From positions 62,001 to 126,000 of the forward strand of contig NZ_JAEKJA010000012.1 in assembly GCF_016411865.1 (NCBI RefSeq): DNA of 64,000 bases, read 5' to 3'. Below the pieces are notes generated by a model. That model did no database searches. It was not told the DNA's origin and saw only the letters and a program-made list of their open reading frames with translations. The stretch is from Acuticoccus mangrovi (GTDB lineage: Bacteria > Pseudomonadota > Alphaproteobacteria > Rhizobiales > Amorphaceae). This document shows, piece by piece, positions 17,506 through 25,880 of this stretch. The translations under genes were made by a program, and so were the position numbers. The stretch's first letter is position 1. Every line of letters starts with the position of its first letter.

Positions 17506-18687
17506 CTACCTCCCGTAGATGATCGACACCGCCTTGCCGGCGACGTCGGACGAGTAGTGGACGAAATTGCAGTCGGGCACCTGGCGCTTGCCGCAGGTGC
17601 CGCGGACCTGGCGCACCGCCTCGATCTGGTGCCCCCACCCCTGCATGTAGCTCTCCGACAGATGCCCGCCGGAGGTGTTGACCGGCAGCGTGCCGCCGAG
17701 CGCATGCTGGCCTTCGGCGAGAAACTTGCCCGCCCCGCCGGGTGGACAGTAGCCGTAGCCTTCGAGGGCCAGCGGGATGTGGCAGGAGAAGCTGTCGTAG
17801 ATCTGCGCCGAGGAGATGTCCTGCGGCCCGACGCCGGCCATGTCGAACACCTGGCGCGCCACCTTCTGCTGAGCGGGCAGGTAGTACTCGGTCAGCCGCG
17901 GCTCCAGGCTGGTGGCGCCGCTGTTGAGGTCGTAGCGGCCGACGCCGTGGATCACCACCGGGTCGGGCCGCAGCGACCGCGCCCGCTCCGCCTCACAGAT
18001 GATCAGCGCGACGCCGCCGTCGTTGATGAGGCAGTAGTCGAAGAGGTGCAGCGGCTCGCAGACGAAGGCCGAGGTGAGATAGTCCTCGATGGTGATGGGC
18101 TTCTGCATTACCGCTTCGGGGTTGAGGCTCGCGGCGGCGCGTTGGGCGACGGCGACCTGTCCGAGCTCCTCCGGCTTCAGCCCCGTCTCCTCCATGTAGC
18201 GGCGGAACATCAGCGCGTAGAGCGCGCCCTGGGAGGTGAAGCCCCACGGCGCGTGATAGACGTAGGACAGGAACGAGGCGCCGCCGGCCGCGTTGGTGCC
18301 GCCGTAGTTCACCTTCTGGCTGCGCTGGGCGTTGCCGTAGACGAGGGCGACGACCTCGGCGAGGCCGGACTTGATCGCCATGCAGGCCTGGATCACCGCG
18401 AGCATCGCGTCGGCCTGGCCGCCCCAACGCACGTCGAGGCCGAGCACCTCGCCCATGCGCTCGTACGGCGTCGTCGGCCCGACGATCAGCCCGTCGATAT
18501 CGTCGCGCTTCAGGCCGCTGTCCTCGAGCGCCCGCACGAACGCGAGCGCGCCGAGCCCGACAGAATCGAGCGTCGCCTTCTCGCCGGCGCGTTGCGCGCG
18601 ATAGTCGGTGTGCCAGTCGGTGTGGCCGACCCCGACCACCGACGCGACCTTGCTGAGGCCTTTGCGCTCTTCGTCCGCTGCTTGCAC
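17506..18687 (-). CDS. thiolase-like (SCP-x/Ltp2-type) protein lacking the nucleophilic cysteine
   Basis: This 393-residue protein has the thiolase fold of the lipid-transfer-protein group, with QIYDSFSCHIPLALEGYGYC and VNTSGGHLSESYMQGWG near the C terminus. Counting back from the conserved helix in IQACMAIKSG, the position of the acyl-accepting Cys of true thiolases is Gln, so Claisen condensation or thiolysis is unlikely. A retro-aldolase role like Ltp2 fits the adjacent DUF35 gene. Translation appears to start at GTG 18687 behind GGAGGA. Tandem duplication with the pair at 18803-20368 is likely. Confidence 0.88.
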   Translation of the reverse strand: MQAADEERKGLSKVASVVGVGHTDWHTDYRAQRAGEKATLDSVGLGALAFVRALEDSGLKRDDIDGLIVGPTTPYERMGEVLGLDVRWGGQADAMLAVIQACMAIKSGLAEVVALVYGNAQRSQKVNYGGTNAAGGASFLSYVYHAPWGFTSQGALYALMFRRYMEETGLKPEELGQVAVAQRAAASLNPEAVMQKPITIEDYLTSAFVCEPLHLFDYCLINDGGVALIICEAERARSLRPDPVVIHGVGRYDLNSGATSLEPRLTEYYLPAQQKVARQVFDMAGVGPQDISSAQIYDSFSCHIPLALEGYGYCPPGGAGKFLAEGQHALGGTLPVNTSGGHLSESYMQGWGHQIEAVRQVRGTCGKRQVPDCNFVHYSSDVAGKAVSIIYGR

Positions 18688-18802
18688 AGTTCCTCCAACT
18701 CGTTGTTCGTATTGGCAACGGCGGTGCCCGGCGTGGTTCGCCGCCGGACGCGCATACCCTGCCGGATGGACCGATCGTCCGGCGCCCCGCGAGGCGGCGG
18801 CA

Positions 18803-19195
18803 TCATGTGGGGGTGAAGACGGGCACCTTGTATTCGCCGCTCGTCGGCACGAAGGCGACGCGGACGGGCTGACCGGTCGTCAGCTCCTCCGGTCGGGCGT
18901 TGACGATGTTCGTCATCATGGTCGGCCCTTCCGCGAGGGTCACGTAGGCGAGGATGTAGGGGGCCGCCGTCCGCCGCATCGGCGCAAACGCATAGATCGT
19001 CCCCTCCCCGGACGCCTCGCGGAAGGCGGTGTCGTCGGAGAAGCAGAACGGGCAGCGCGCCCGCGGATACCAATGGGCGCGCTCGCACACGTTGCACCAT
19101 TTGACGAGGAACCGATCCTCCTTCGTCGCATCCCAGAAGGGCTGGTTTTCCGGCTGCACGACCGGCTCGGGATTGATGAAACCGTCGAGATCCAT
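18803..19195 (-). CDS. DUF35 OB-fold/zinc-ribbon protein, second copy
   Basis: This 130-residue protein has zinc-ribbon cysteines C34, C37, C48 and C51 and an OB-fold that ends PVRVAFVPTSG. It is a divergent paralogue of 17111-17503 with the same length. Its ATG is 3 bases from the stop of the upstream thiolase-like gene, so the two are coupled. Expected role: acyl-CoA binding partner of the 19199-20368 product. Confidence 0.88.
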   Translation of the reverse strand: MDLDGFINPEPVVQPENQPFWDATKEDRFLVKWCNVCERAHWYPRARCPFCFSDDTAFREASGEGTIYAFAPMRRTAAPYILAYVTLAEGPTMMTNIVNARPEELTTGQPVRVAFVPTSGEYKVPVFTPT

Positions 19196-19198
19196 GGC

Positions 19199-20368
19199 TC
19201 AGCCGCGCTCCAGAATGATCGTCGACGAGGCGTGCCGCACGCCGAGCTGTCCGCCGATCGCATTGGCGAGGGCGAGGTCGCAGTCCGGCACCTGGACGGC
19301 GGGGTGCGCTTCCCCGCGGATCTGGCGCACCGCCTCCAGCGCCTTCGTCATCCCGCCACGGTTGACGGGGTGGTTGTTGCAGAGCCCGCCGCCGTCGGTG
19401 TTGACCGCGAGCCGGCCACTGCCGGAGATGAGCCCGCCGTCGGACACGAAGGCGCCGATCTCGCCCTTCTCGCAGAAGCCGAGATCCTCGAGCTGCACCA
19501 TCGCGGTGATGGTGAAGCTGTCGTAGATCGAGGCGTAGCGGATGTCGGCCGGCGTGACGTTCGCCTGGGCGTAGGCTGTCGCGCCGGAGCGCCGGGCGCC
19601 GCTGTCGGTGATCTCGGCATAGCCGCCGGCCTGGCCGTAGGGCGCCTCGCCACAGCCGATCACCTTGACGAGCGGCCGGTCGAGGCTCTTCGCGATCTCC
19701 TCACGCGTGACGACGAGGGCGCCGCCGCCGTCAGTGACGACGCAGCAATCGAGCCGGTGCAAGGGATCGGCGACGAGCGGCGAGTTCACCACGTCCTCGA
19801 CCGTGACCACGTTGCGCAGCTTGGCGTTGGGGTTGTGCTGGGCGTGGTGGGAGAAGGCGACCTTGACCCAGGCCATCTGCTCCGCCGTGGTGCCGTAGAG
19901 GTGGGCGTGCCGCTGCGCGACCATCGCATAGACGCCGAGGATCTGGATGCCGAACGGATGCTCGAACTCGAAGTCCGGCTGGTTCGGATTGTCGGCGCGC
20001 TTCAGCGAGCCTTTGGCCTTGCCTTCCTGGCGCGGGCGGCCGGCGAGCGTGATCAGCGCGACATCGCACTTGCCGGCGGCGATCGCCTGGCAAGCGTGCG
20101 CGACGTGGATGAGGTAGGACGATCCCGAGGTGTTCGTCGTGTCCACGTGGCGCAGGTTGAGGTTCATGTAGTCGGCCATCGACAAAGGGCCGGTGCCGGG
20201 CGTGTCGGGGCCACAGAACAGCCCGTCGACGTCGTCCTTCGTCAGGCCGGCGTCGGCGAGCGCCCCGGCGGCGACCTCGGCGTGGAGCTGCGCGACCGAT
20301 CGGTCCGGCGCGTCGCGCAAGGGGTGCTCGTACGCACCGACGATATAGCCGAGCCCTGGCCGCCGCAT
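19199..20368 (-). CDS. thiolase-like (SCP-x/Ltp2-type) protein, second copy, no nucleophilic cysteine
   Basis: This 389-residue protein has the same lipid-transfer thiolase layout as 17506-18687: GLTKDDVDGLFCGPDT near the start, then YASIYDSFTITAMVQLEDLGFC and VNTDGGGLCNNHPVNRGG at the end. The region TSGSSYLIHVAHACQAI replaces the CxSG nucleophile motif, so the reactive Cys is missing here too. The likely start is ATG 20368, with family similarity beginning at RRPGLGYIVGAYEHP. It is the first gene of the minus-strand run and divergent from a LysR gene. Confidence 0.88.
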   Translation of the reverse strand: MRRPGLGYIVGAYEHPLRDAPDRSVAQLHAEVAAGALADAGLTKDDVDGLFCGPDTPGTGPLSMADYMNLNLRHVDTTNTSGSSYLIHVAHACQAIAAGKCDVALITLAGRPRQEGKAKGSLKRADNPNQPDFEFEHPFGIQILGVYAMVAQRHAHLYGTTAEQMAWVKVAFSHHAQHNPNAKLRNVVTVEDVVNSPLVADPLHRLDCCVVTDGGGALVVTREEIAKSLDRPLVKVIGCGEAPYGQAGGYAEITDSGARRSGATAYAQANVTPADIRYASIYDSFTITAMVQLEDLGFCEKGEIGAFVSDGGLISGSGRLAVNTDGGGLCNNHPVNRGGMTKALEAVRQIRGEAHPAVQVPDCDLALANAIGGQLGVRHASSTIILERG

Positions 20369-20553
20369 TCCCCATCCCTTTGCGATGTTCTTGACTTTGC
20401 GCGAGGATAGGCAGCTCACCCGCCGCATTCAAACGCTCATACGTCGGCCATGGGTTGAGAAAAACTCATCGACCGTCTGTCAGTCCGCGCTTCTGGCCGC
20501 TGCACGGGCGGTGTAGGCTCGTAGCGGTTGCTGGTTCGGAGCGGAACGTCACG
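20369..20553. promoter_or_regulatory. divergent regulatory gap between thiolase-like operon and LysR gene
   Basis: This 185-base gap separates divergent starts. It contains the small inverted repeat TGAG-AAAAA-CTCA (20456-20468) and another CTCAT at 20436-20440, which could be part of a LysR binding region. The repeat is short, so the assignment is tentative. Confidence 0.35.
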
Positions 20554-21498
20554 ATGGCGCGTCGATTGCCCCCTCTCAACGCCCTGCGCGCCCTGGAGGC
20601 GGCCGGCCGGCATCTGAGCTTCACCCAGGCGGCCAACGAGCTGAACGTCACCCCGGGCGCCGTCAGCCGGCAGATCAAGCTGCTCGAGGAGACGCTGGGG
20701 CTGCAGCTCTTCGAGCGGAAGGCCGGCGCGCTGGAGGCGACGCCGCGCTGCCGGGACTACGCGCAGGTTCTCTCCGACGTGTTCAGCCGCATCGAGACGG
20801 CGACGAACCGGCTGACCGACGTCGACCGCGACCGCGAGCTTTGCATCTCGGCCTCGGTGACCTTCACCCTCCTCTGGCTCGTGCCGCGGATGACCGCGTT
20901 CCACGAGCGGCACCCCGAGTGGCAGCTTCGCCTGACCGCCGCCGTGCCCCCGCCCCGCCTCAACGACGGCGGCAAGGCGGACGTCTTCATCCAGCTCAAC
21001 GCCGGGACGGAGACCGACCTCAGCTGCGAGCGCCTGCTCGGCAACGATCTCATCCCGGTCTGCAGCCCGGCGCTGTTGGAGAGCGGGCCGCCGCTCGTGA
21101 CACCGGCCGACCTCAACCGCCATCGCCTGCTCCACTCGCTGCTGCGGCCGATGCATTGGCCGCATTGGCTCGCCGCGGCGGGGGTGACGGAGGTCGACGG
21201 CGAGGCGGGCCATTTCCACGGCACGTCGGCGCTCTGCTATCAGGCGGCCATCGAAGGGCTCGGCGTCGCCATCGCGCAGCTCAATTTCGTGGTCGACGAC
21301 CTCGTATCCGGGCGCCTCGTCACGCCGTTCCGCGTGATCGCGGAGGATCGCGAGGCGTTCCACTTCATCAGGGGAACCAAGCCGCGCACGGCCAAGCTCG
21401 ACCAGTTCGAGGCCTGGATCTTCGAGGAGGCGGCGCGCCACGAGGCGTGGGTGCGCAGCCTGACCGCCGACTATCAGCGGCTGCCCCCGGCCTGCTGA
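20554..21498 (+). CDS. LysR-family regulator (GcvA-like subgroup)
   Basis: This 314-residue regulator opens with RRLPPLNALRALEAAGRHLSF and ELNVTPGAVSRQIKLLEETL, the typical GcvA-subgroup HTH, and has the LysR effector domain after residue 90. It is divergent from the thiolase-like/DUF35 operon, so that operon is the most likely target. The 3' end overlaps the convergent MFS gene by 25 bases. Start ATG 20554 matches the family start; upstream in-frame sequence is not conserved in character. Confidence 0.92.
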   Translation: MARRLPPLNALRALEAAGRHLSFTQAANELNVTPGAVSRQIKLLEETLGLQLFERKAGALEATPRCRDYAQVLSDVFSRIETATNRLTDVDRDRELCISASVTFTLLWLVPRMTAFHERHPEWQLRLTAAVPPPRLNDGGKADVFIQLNAGTETDLSCERLLGNDLIPVCSPALLESGPPLVTPADLNRHRLLHSLLRPMHWPHWLAAAGVTEVDGEAGHFHGTSALCYQAAIEGLGVAIAQLNFVVDDLVSGRLVTPFRVIAEDREAFHFIRGTKPRTAKLDQFEAWIFEEAARHEAWVRSLTADYQRLPPAC

Positions 21499-22730
21499 GG
21501 CGCCTCGAAGCGTGCCGCGATCTCGTCGCAGTGCAGCGCCAGCCACAGAATGAAGATCGCGGCGAGGATCGCCGCGGCGGCCACCGTGGGACGCAGGCCG
21601 AACACGTCGGCGAGCGCCCCGGTGACGAGCGCCCCGACCGCCGGGCTCGCCTTGAGGATGAGGCCGAACAGGGCGAGGACGCGGCCGCGCACCTCGTCCG
21701 GCACGCCGAGCTGAAGGAGGGTCTGCGCCGAGATGCCGGTGAGCGTCCAGCAGCAGCCGGCACCCATGATGAGGAGGAGGGCCACCGGGAAGGAGGACGT
21801 CGTGGCGAAGAGGGTGACGGTGATCGCGCCGCACAGCGCCGCCGTGACCATCGTGCGCGTCATCGGGCTGCCCGGGCGACGGTTGGCGACCCACAGGCCA
21901 CCGAGCGCCGCCCCGATACCGACCGACGAGGTGAGCATCGCGAGACCGTCCGCCCCCCGGCCGAAAACGCGGTCCGAGAAGCCCGGCAGCAGCTCGATCA
22001 ACGGCCGCGAGGCGACGCCGGTGACGATCATGGCGAGAAGCACGGTGCCCGCCGCACGGTCGCGCATCACGTAGGTGATGCCCTCGCCGAGATCGGCAAG
22101 GAAGCTGCTGCCGCGCCGGGCGGGCGCCGCCGCGAGGGCCGGCAGCCGGACGAGCGCCCAGACGAAGACGGCGTAGCTCACCGCGTTCAGGGCGAAGACC
22201 CAGGCGACGCCGGCGGTCGAGATCAGCACACCGGCGATGCCGGGTCCGATGAAGCGGGCGAGGTTGAACGTGATCGCGTTGATCGCCACCGCCGAACCCA
22301 AGACCTCGCGCGGGACCATCAGCGAGATCATCGCGAGGCGCGCCGGCTGAGCGAACGCGGTGATGACGCCGAGGACGAGCGTGATCGTGAACAGCGACCC
22401 GATCGTCAGCCCGCCGGCGAGGTAGAGCGCAGCGAGGCCGATCGCCTGCAGCAGGCCGAGCGCCTGCATCAGCAAGAGCACGCGCCGCCGGTTCCAGCGG
22501 TCAGCGGCGACGCCCGCGACCGGGCCGACGATGACGGTCGGGAACAGGTCGGCAAAGGCGACGATGCCGAGCCACGTCGCCGAATGGGTCAGCTCCCAGG
22601 CGAGGTAGCCGACCGAGATGCGCTGCATCCACGTGCCGATCAGCGATGTGGCGTTGCCGATCGTATAGATGCGGTAAGGGCCCGGCCCGAGCGCTTTGCG
22701 GGCGCCTTCGAACTTTGGGAAGCGGATCAT
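21474..22730 (-). CDS. MFS transporter (EntS/MFS_3-like exporter)
   Basis: This 418-residue membrane protein has the MFS_3 pattern: NATSLIGTWMQRISVGYLAW in the first helix, then GPVAGVAADRWNRRRVLL as the loop 2-3 motif, and a repeated PDEVRGRVLALFGL loop in the second half. About 11-12 helices are visible. Members export siderophores, drugs or metabolites. Substrate is unknown. It is convergent with the LysR gene and divergent from the CoA-transferase genes. Confidence 0.88.
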   Translation of the reverse strand: MIRFPKFEGARKALGPGPYRIYTIGNATSLIGTWMQRISVGYLAWELTHSATWLGIVAFADLFPTVIVGPVAGVAADRWNRRRVLLLMQALGLLQAIGLAALYLAGGLTIGSLFTITLVLGVITAFAQPARLAMISLMVPREVLGSAVAINAITFNLARFIGPGIAGVLISTAGVAWVFALNAVSYAVFVWALVRLPALAAAPARRGSSFLADLGEGITYVMRDRAAGTVLLAMIVTGVASRPLIELLPGFSDRVFGRGADGLAMLTSSVGIGAALGGLWVANRRPGSPMTRTMVTAALCGAITVTLFATTSSFPVALLLIMGAGCCWTLTGISAQTLLQLGVPDEVRGRVLALFGLILKASPAVGALVTGALADVFGLRPTVAAAAILAAIFILWLALHCDEIAARFEAPQQAGGSR

Positions 22731-22801
22731 CGGGATGGGCGTCCCGGGCGGGCGATGTCCGGCCTCGCGGTCGGCGGACGGATGTTCAACAACGGCATGA
22801 C

Positions 22802-22816
22802 TTTTCGTCGTTTGAC
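22802..22816 (+). promoter_or_regulatory. recurrent upstream motif, copy 1
   Basis: The 15-mer TTTTCGTCGTTTGAC lies in the gap between the MFS gene and the split CoA-transferase genes, 156 bases before the start at 22973. An identical 15-mer occurs at 30539-30553, and near-copies occur at 26400-26414 and, on the minus strand, 51513-51527. All lie in intergenic DNA upstream of catabolic genes, so a shared regulator is plausible. Confidence 0.5.
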
Positions 22817-22972
22817 TGTAGAGGCGACGCGACGGCTAATCGGTCGCAGGATAGACACTCCGGTTTATCCTAAACGGTTGAGTAGTCAACGTCACAACGT
22901 AGAGAATGCACCCACCGAATATGAATTGCAAAGGAGGGAAGACGTATCCGCACTGCCTTGGGAAGTTCAGCA

Positions 22973-23908
22973 ATGCCGCCGTTTCTTTCAATTGATATCG
23001 AAGAGCGGCATTCTAAAGACGACGAACCTGCCGTCACCGAGGCGATCGCGTTCTGCGGACGCATCTTGTCCGACCTTGGTGCCCGTGTCGTCAGCAATGC
23101 GGCGGAGAACACCTTTCGTGACGCCCGGACCCGCCTGTTCCTGTCGCTTGGCAAGGCGCATGGCGCACCGGCCGAGCGCCCGCGGCTCGCCCTCGTGGGC
23201 GGCGCGTCCGCCGCGGGAGCCGAGACGAGCGTACGCGTCGCGCTGCTGCCCGAGGGCTCGCCCGACATTCCGATGTCCGAGTTCACGCTGATGGCGGCGA
23301 CGGGGCTGCTCGATCTGATCGGCGATCCTGCGCGGGAGCCGCTGCGCCTGCCCGCGGGCCAGCTCGCGCGCGCGGCGGGCCTTGCCGCGTTCACCGCCGC
23401 CGCCGGGCTGATCCGCGGCGGGGTGGCGGGATCGGCGCACGTGTCGCTGCTCGACGTCGGCCTGTGGCTCAACTGGAAGAGCTTCGTCCTCGCGCGCGAG
23501 ACCGGCCGAGCGCCGCACCGCCTCGGCCGGGGTGCCGAGTGGCAGGTCCTCGCCTGCCGCGACGGCTTCATCGGCCTCGTCTATCGTGAGCAGGACTGGG
23601 ACGCTGTGAAGGCGCTCGTCGGCGACCCCCGCCTCGACGATCCCGGATTCGACCTGCGCGCCGACCGCAAGGCGCGCTCGGCGGAAATCGTCGCGATCGT
23701 GGAAGAGCGGATCGCCGATCGCACCCGCGCCGACATCATGGCCTTCGCCAGCGCGCACCGGATTCCGCTCGGCCCGGTGCTGACCACCGCCGAGGTCATC
23801 GACGACCCCCACTCCGTCGCCCGCGGCGCCTTCGTGAAGGCGGAGGGCGCCCTCCTTCCCCGGCTGCCGGTCCTGTGGAACGGCAGCCCCCTCGAGACCC
23901 GACCATGA
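22973..23908 (+). CDS. family III CoA-transferase-like subunit lacking the catalytic aspartate
   Basis: This 311-residue protein resembles CaiB/BaiF (family III) CoA-transferases through its middle and end, for example GLIRGG with VSLLDVGLWL, and the late RIPLGPVLTTAEVIDDPHSVARGAF. The position of the catalytic Asp (Asp169 of formyl-CoA transferase) reads LPAGQLARAAG, with Gln130 instead. The N-terminal Rossmann half is also degenerate. Together with the next gene, overlapping by ATGA, it probably forms a heteromeric enzyme in which this subunit is non-catalytic. Start ATG 22973 was preferred over TTG 22958. Confidence 0.85.
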   Translation: MPPFLSIDIEERHSKDDEPAVTEAIAFCGRILSDLGARVVSNAAENTFRDARTRLFLSLGKAHGAPAERPRLALVGGASAAGAETSVRVALLPEGSPDIPMSEFTLMAATGLLDLIGDPAREPLRLPAGQLARAAGLAAFTAAAGLIRGGVAGSAHVSLLDVGLWLNWKSFVLARETGRAPHRLGRGAEWQVLACRDGFIGLVYREQDWDAVKALVGDPRLDDPGFDLRADRKARSAEIVAIVEERIADRTRADIMAFASAHRIPLGPVLTTAEVIDDPHSVARGAFVKAEGALLPRLPVLWNGSPLETRP

Positions 23909-25032
23909 CCCCTCTCAAAGGCGTAACCGTCCTCGACCTCGGGATCATCACCGCGGGGGCGGCGACGTCCGCCCTCCTCGCCGATCTCGGCGCCGACGTG
24001 ATCAAGATCGAATCGCCCACCTACAAGGACCCGTTCCGGATCTGGGTGTCGTCGTCGCCGCAGGATCGCGACAAGCTCTCCCCTCACTTCGGCGCGACGA
24101 ACCGGGGCAAGAAGGCCCTCGCCGTCAACCTCAAGGAGCCCGAGGGGCGCGACTGCTTCCTGCGCCTCGTCGCCCGGGCCGACGTGGTGGTGGAGAACTT
24201 CCGCCGCGGCGTGCTCGACAAGCTCGGCATCGGCTTCGAGGCGCTCAAGGCGGCGAACCCGCGTGTCGTTCTCGCCTCGATTTCGAGCCAGGGCGAGACC
24301 GGCCCCGACGCGATGCACGTCTCCTACGGCTCCACGCTCGAATGCGTCGCGGGGATGGCCTGGCTCCTCGGCTACGACGACGGACGGCCGACCGTGAGCG
24401 GCGTCGACCTCAACTACCCCGATCAGGTCGCCGCGATCTTCGCCGCCGGGATGATCGTGTCGGCGGTCCACGCCGTGGAGAACGGCGCCGAGGCGGTCCA
24501 TCTCGACCTGTCGCAGCGCGAGCTCACGTCGTTCATGATCGGCGACAGCTTCGCGAACCCGGAAGCGGTACCCGCCCGGGGCAACGCCGACCCCCGCTTC
24601 GCGCTGCAGGACTGCCTGAAAGCCGCGGACGGCCGGTGGGTCGCGCTCAGCGTGCGCGAGGCCGACGCGGTGGCGCACCCGCACGTCGGCACCCCAACCG
24701 CGGCGGCCGAGTGGATCGCCGCGCGCCCCGCCGACGAGGCCGTGGATGCGCTGACGGCGGCCGGGATCGCTGCCGCGGTGGCTGCGACCGGCGTCGAGAT
24801 CCTCGACGCGAAGCCCTGGTCCACCGCGATGATCGAGACGCCCGACGGCGCCATCCTGAAGGGAACGCCGTTCGACATCGGCACTCCCCATGCCGATCTC
24901 GTGGCGCCGGTGTTCGGCGGTGACACGGTCGAGGTGCTGGAGCGGCTCGGTGGCTATAGCCGCGAGGAGATCCGCACGCTGATCGAGCGCGGCATCGTCG
25001 CCGCGCCCGAGACCGCGGAAGCGGCGGAGTAG
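23905..25032 (+). CDS. family III (CaiB/BaiF) CoA-transferase, catalytic subunit
   Basis: This 375-residue protein begins GVTVLDLGIITAGAATSALLADLGADVIKIE, a textbook family III start. It carries the catalytic Asp173 in DLNYPDQVAA. These enzymes move CoA between a donor thioester and a carboxylate through an aspartyl anhydride and thioester. The ATG overlaps the preceding subunit's stop (ATGA). The C-terminal part is shorter than in many homologues (about 400 residues). A hairpin at 25024-25050 spans its stop. Confidence 0.92.
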   Translation: MTPLKGVTVLDLGIITAGAATSALLADLGADVIKIESPTYKDPFRIWVSSSPQDRDKLSPHFGATNRGKKALAVNLKEPEGRDCFLRLVARADVVVENFRRGVLDKLGIGFEALKAANPRVVLASISSQGETGPDAMHVSYGSTLECVAGMAWLLGYDDGRPTVSGVDLNYPDQVAAIFAAGMIVSAVHAVENGAEAVHLDLSQRELTSFMIGDSFANPEAVPARGNADPRFALQDCLKAADGRWVALSVREADAVAHPHVGTPTAAAEWIAARPADEAVDALTAAGIAAAVAATGVEILDAKPWSTAMIETPDGAILKGTPFDIGTPHADLVAPVFGGDTVEVLERLGGYSREEIRTLIERGIVAAPETAEAAE

Positions 25033-25050
25033 GCGCCCCGCCTACTCCGC
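25024..25050. terminator. bidirectional hairpin overlapping two convergent stop codons
   Basis: An 11-base perfect inverted repeat (25024-25034 and 25040-25050) with a 5-base loop covers the last codons and stop of the CoA-transferase gene and those of the convergent hydrolase gene (ends 25042). The stem core is GGAGTAGGC with GCCTACTCC. The mirrored GlyGlu-stop coding makes the hairpin part of both ORFs. Confidence 0.6.
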
Positions 25051-25878
25051 GACGATGGTGTTGCGCAGCACGCCCACGCCGCCGATCTCGACCTCGACGA
25101 CGTCGCCGGGCTTCATCCACACCGGCGGCTTGCGGGCCTTGCCCACCCCCTCCGGCGTGCCCGTCATGATGAGGTCGCCCGGCCGAAGCTCCGTGAACAC
25201 CGAGACGAAGGCGATGATCGCGCCGATGTCGAAGATCATCTTCGAGGTGTCGGAGTGCTGCATCACGGTGCCGTTGAGCCGGGTTTCCAGCGTCAGCGCG
25301 GAGGGGTCGGGGATCTCGTCGGCGGTCACGATCCACGGGCCGATGCCGCCGGTGGAGGGAAAATTCTTCCCGACGATCGCCTTGTAGCGGGACTGGAAAT
25401 CGCGCAGCGAGCCGTCGTTGAAGCACGTGTAGCCGAACACGTGCTCGAGCGCCCGCTCGGCCGGAATGTCCCGGCCCGGCTTGCCGATCACGACGCAGAC
25501 CTCGCCCTCATAGTCGAGCGCGTCGGAGGCGCGCGGGCGCACGATCGGCCCCTCGTGCGGCGTCAGCGACAGCAGCGTACGCATGAAGAGGCCGGGATAT
25601 TTCGGCGGCGTCGCGTCGGCCCCCTCGGCGAGGTGGTCGACGTAGTTGCGCCCGACGCAGAGGACCTTGCCCGGACGCGTGATCGGCAGGGCATAGGTCA
25701 CGTCGGTGAGGCGGTAGCGCGGCGCGTCGGCCGGCAGCGGCAGGGTGTCGCCGAGGCCCATGGCGATGGCGTCCTCCACCGTCTCACATCCCGGCAGCGC
25801 CGTGAGGTCCGACACCATGTCGCCCTCGACGAGGCCCCAGGCCGAGCGCGCGGCGATCGTGTAGCTTGCGACGCGCAT
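25042..25878 (-). CDS. fumarylacetoacetate hydrolase family protein
   Basis: This 278-residue protein has the FAH-fold core: GRNYVDHLAEGA, FMRTLLSLTPHEGPI, the metal-ligand region LDYEGEVCVVIGKPGRDI and GYTCFNDGSLRDFQ, ending MTGTPEGVG. These enzymes hydrolyse or decarboxylate 2-oxo and beta-diketo acids such as acylpyruvates or 2-hydroxymuconate derivatives. It is co-directional with and 2 bases upstream of nothing further on the minus strand, because the CoA-transferase converges on it. The NTF2-like gene precedes it by 2 bases. Confidence 0.92.
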   Translation of the reverse strand: MRVASYTIAARSAWGLVEGDMVSDLTALPGCETVEDAIAMGLGDTLPLPADAPRYRLTDVTYALPITRPGKVLCVGRNYVDHLAEGADATPPKYPGLFMRTLLSLTPHEGPIVRPRASDALDYEGEVCVVIGKPGRDIPAERALEHVFGYTCFNDGSLRDFQSRYKAIVGKNFPSTGGIGPWIVTADEIPDPSALTLETRLNGTVMQHSDTSKMIFDIGAIIAFVSVFTELRPGDLIMTGTPEGVGKARKPPVWMKPGDVVEVEIGGVGVLRNTIVAE

Positions 25879-25880
25879 CG

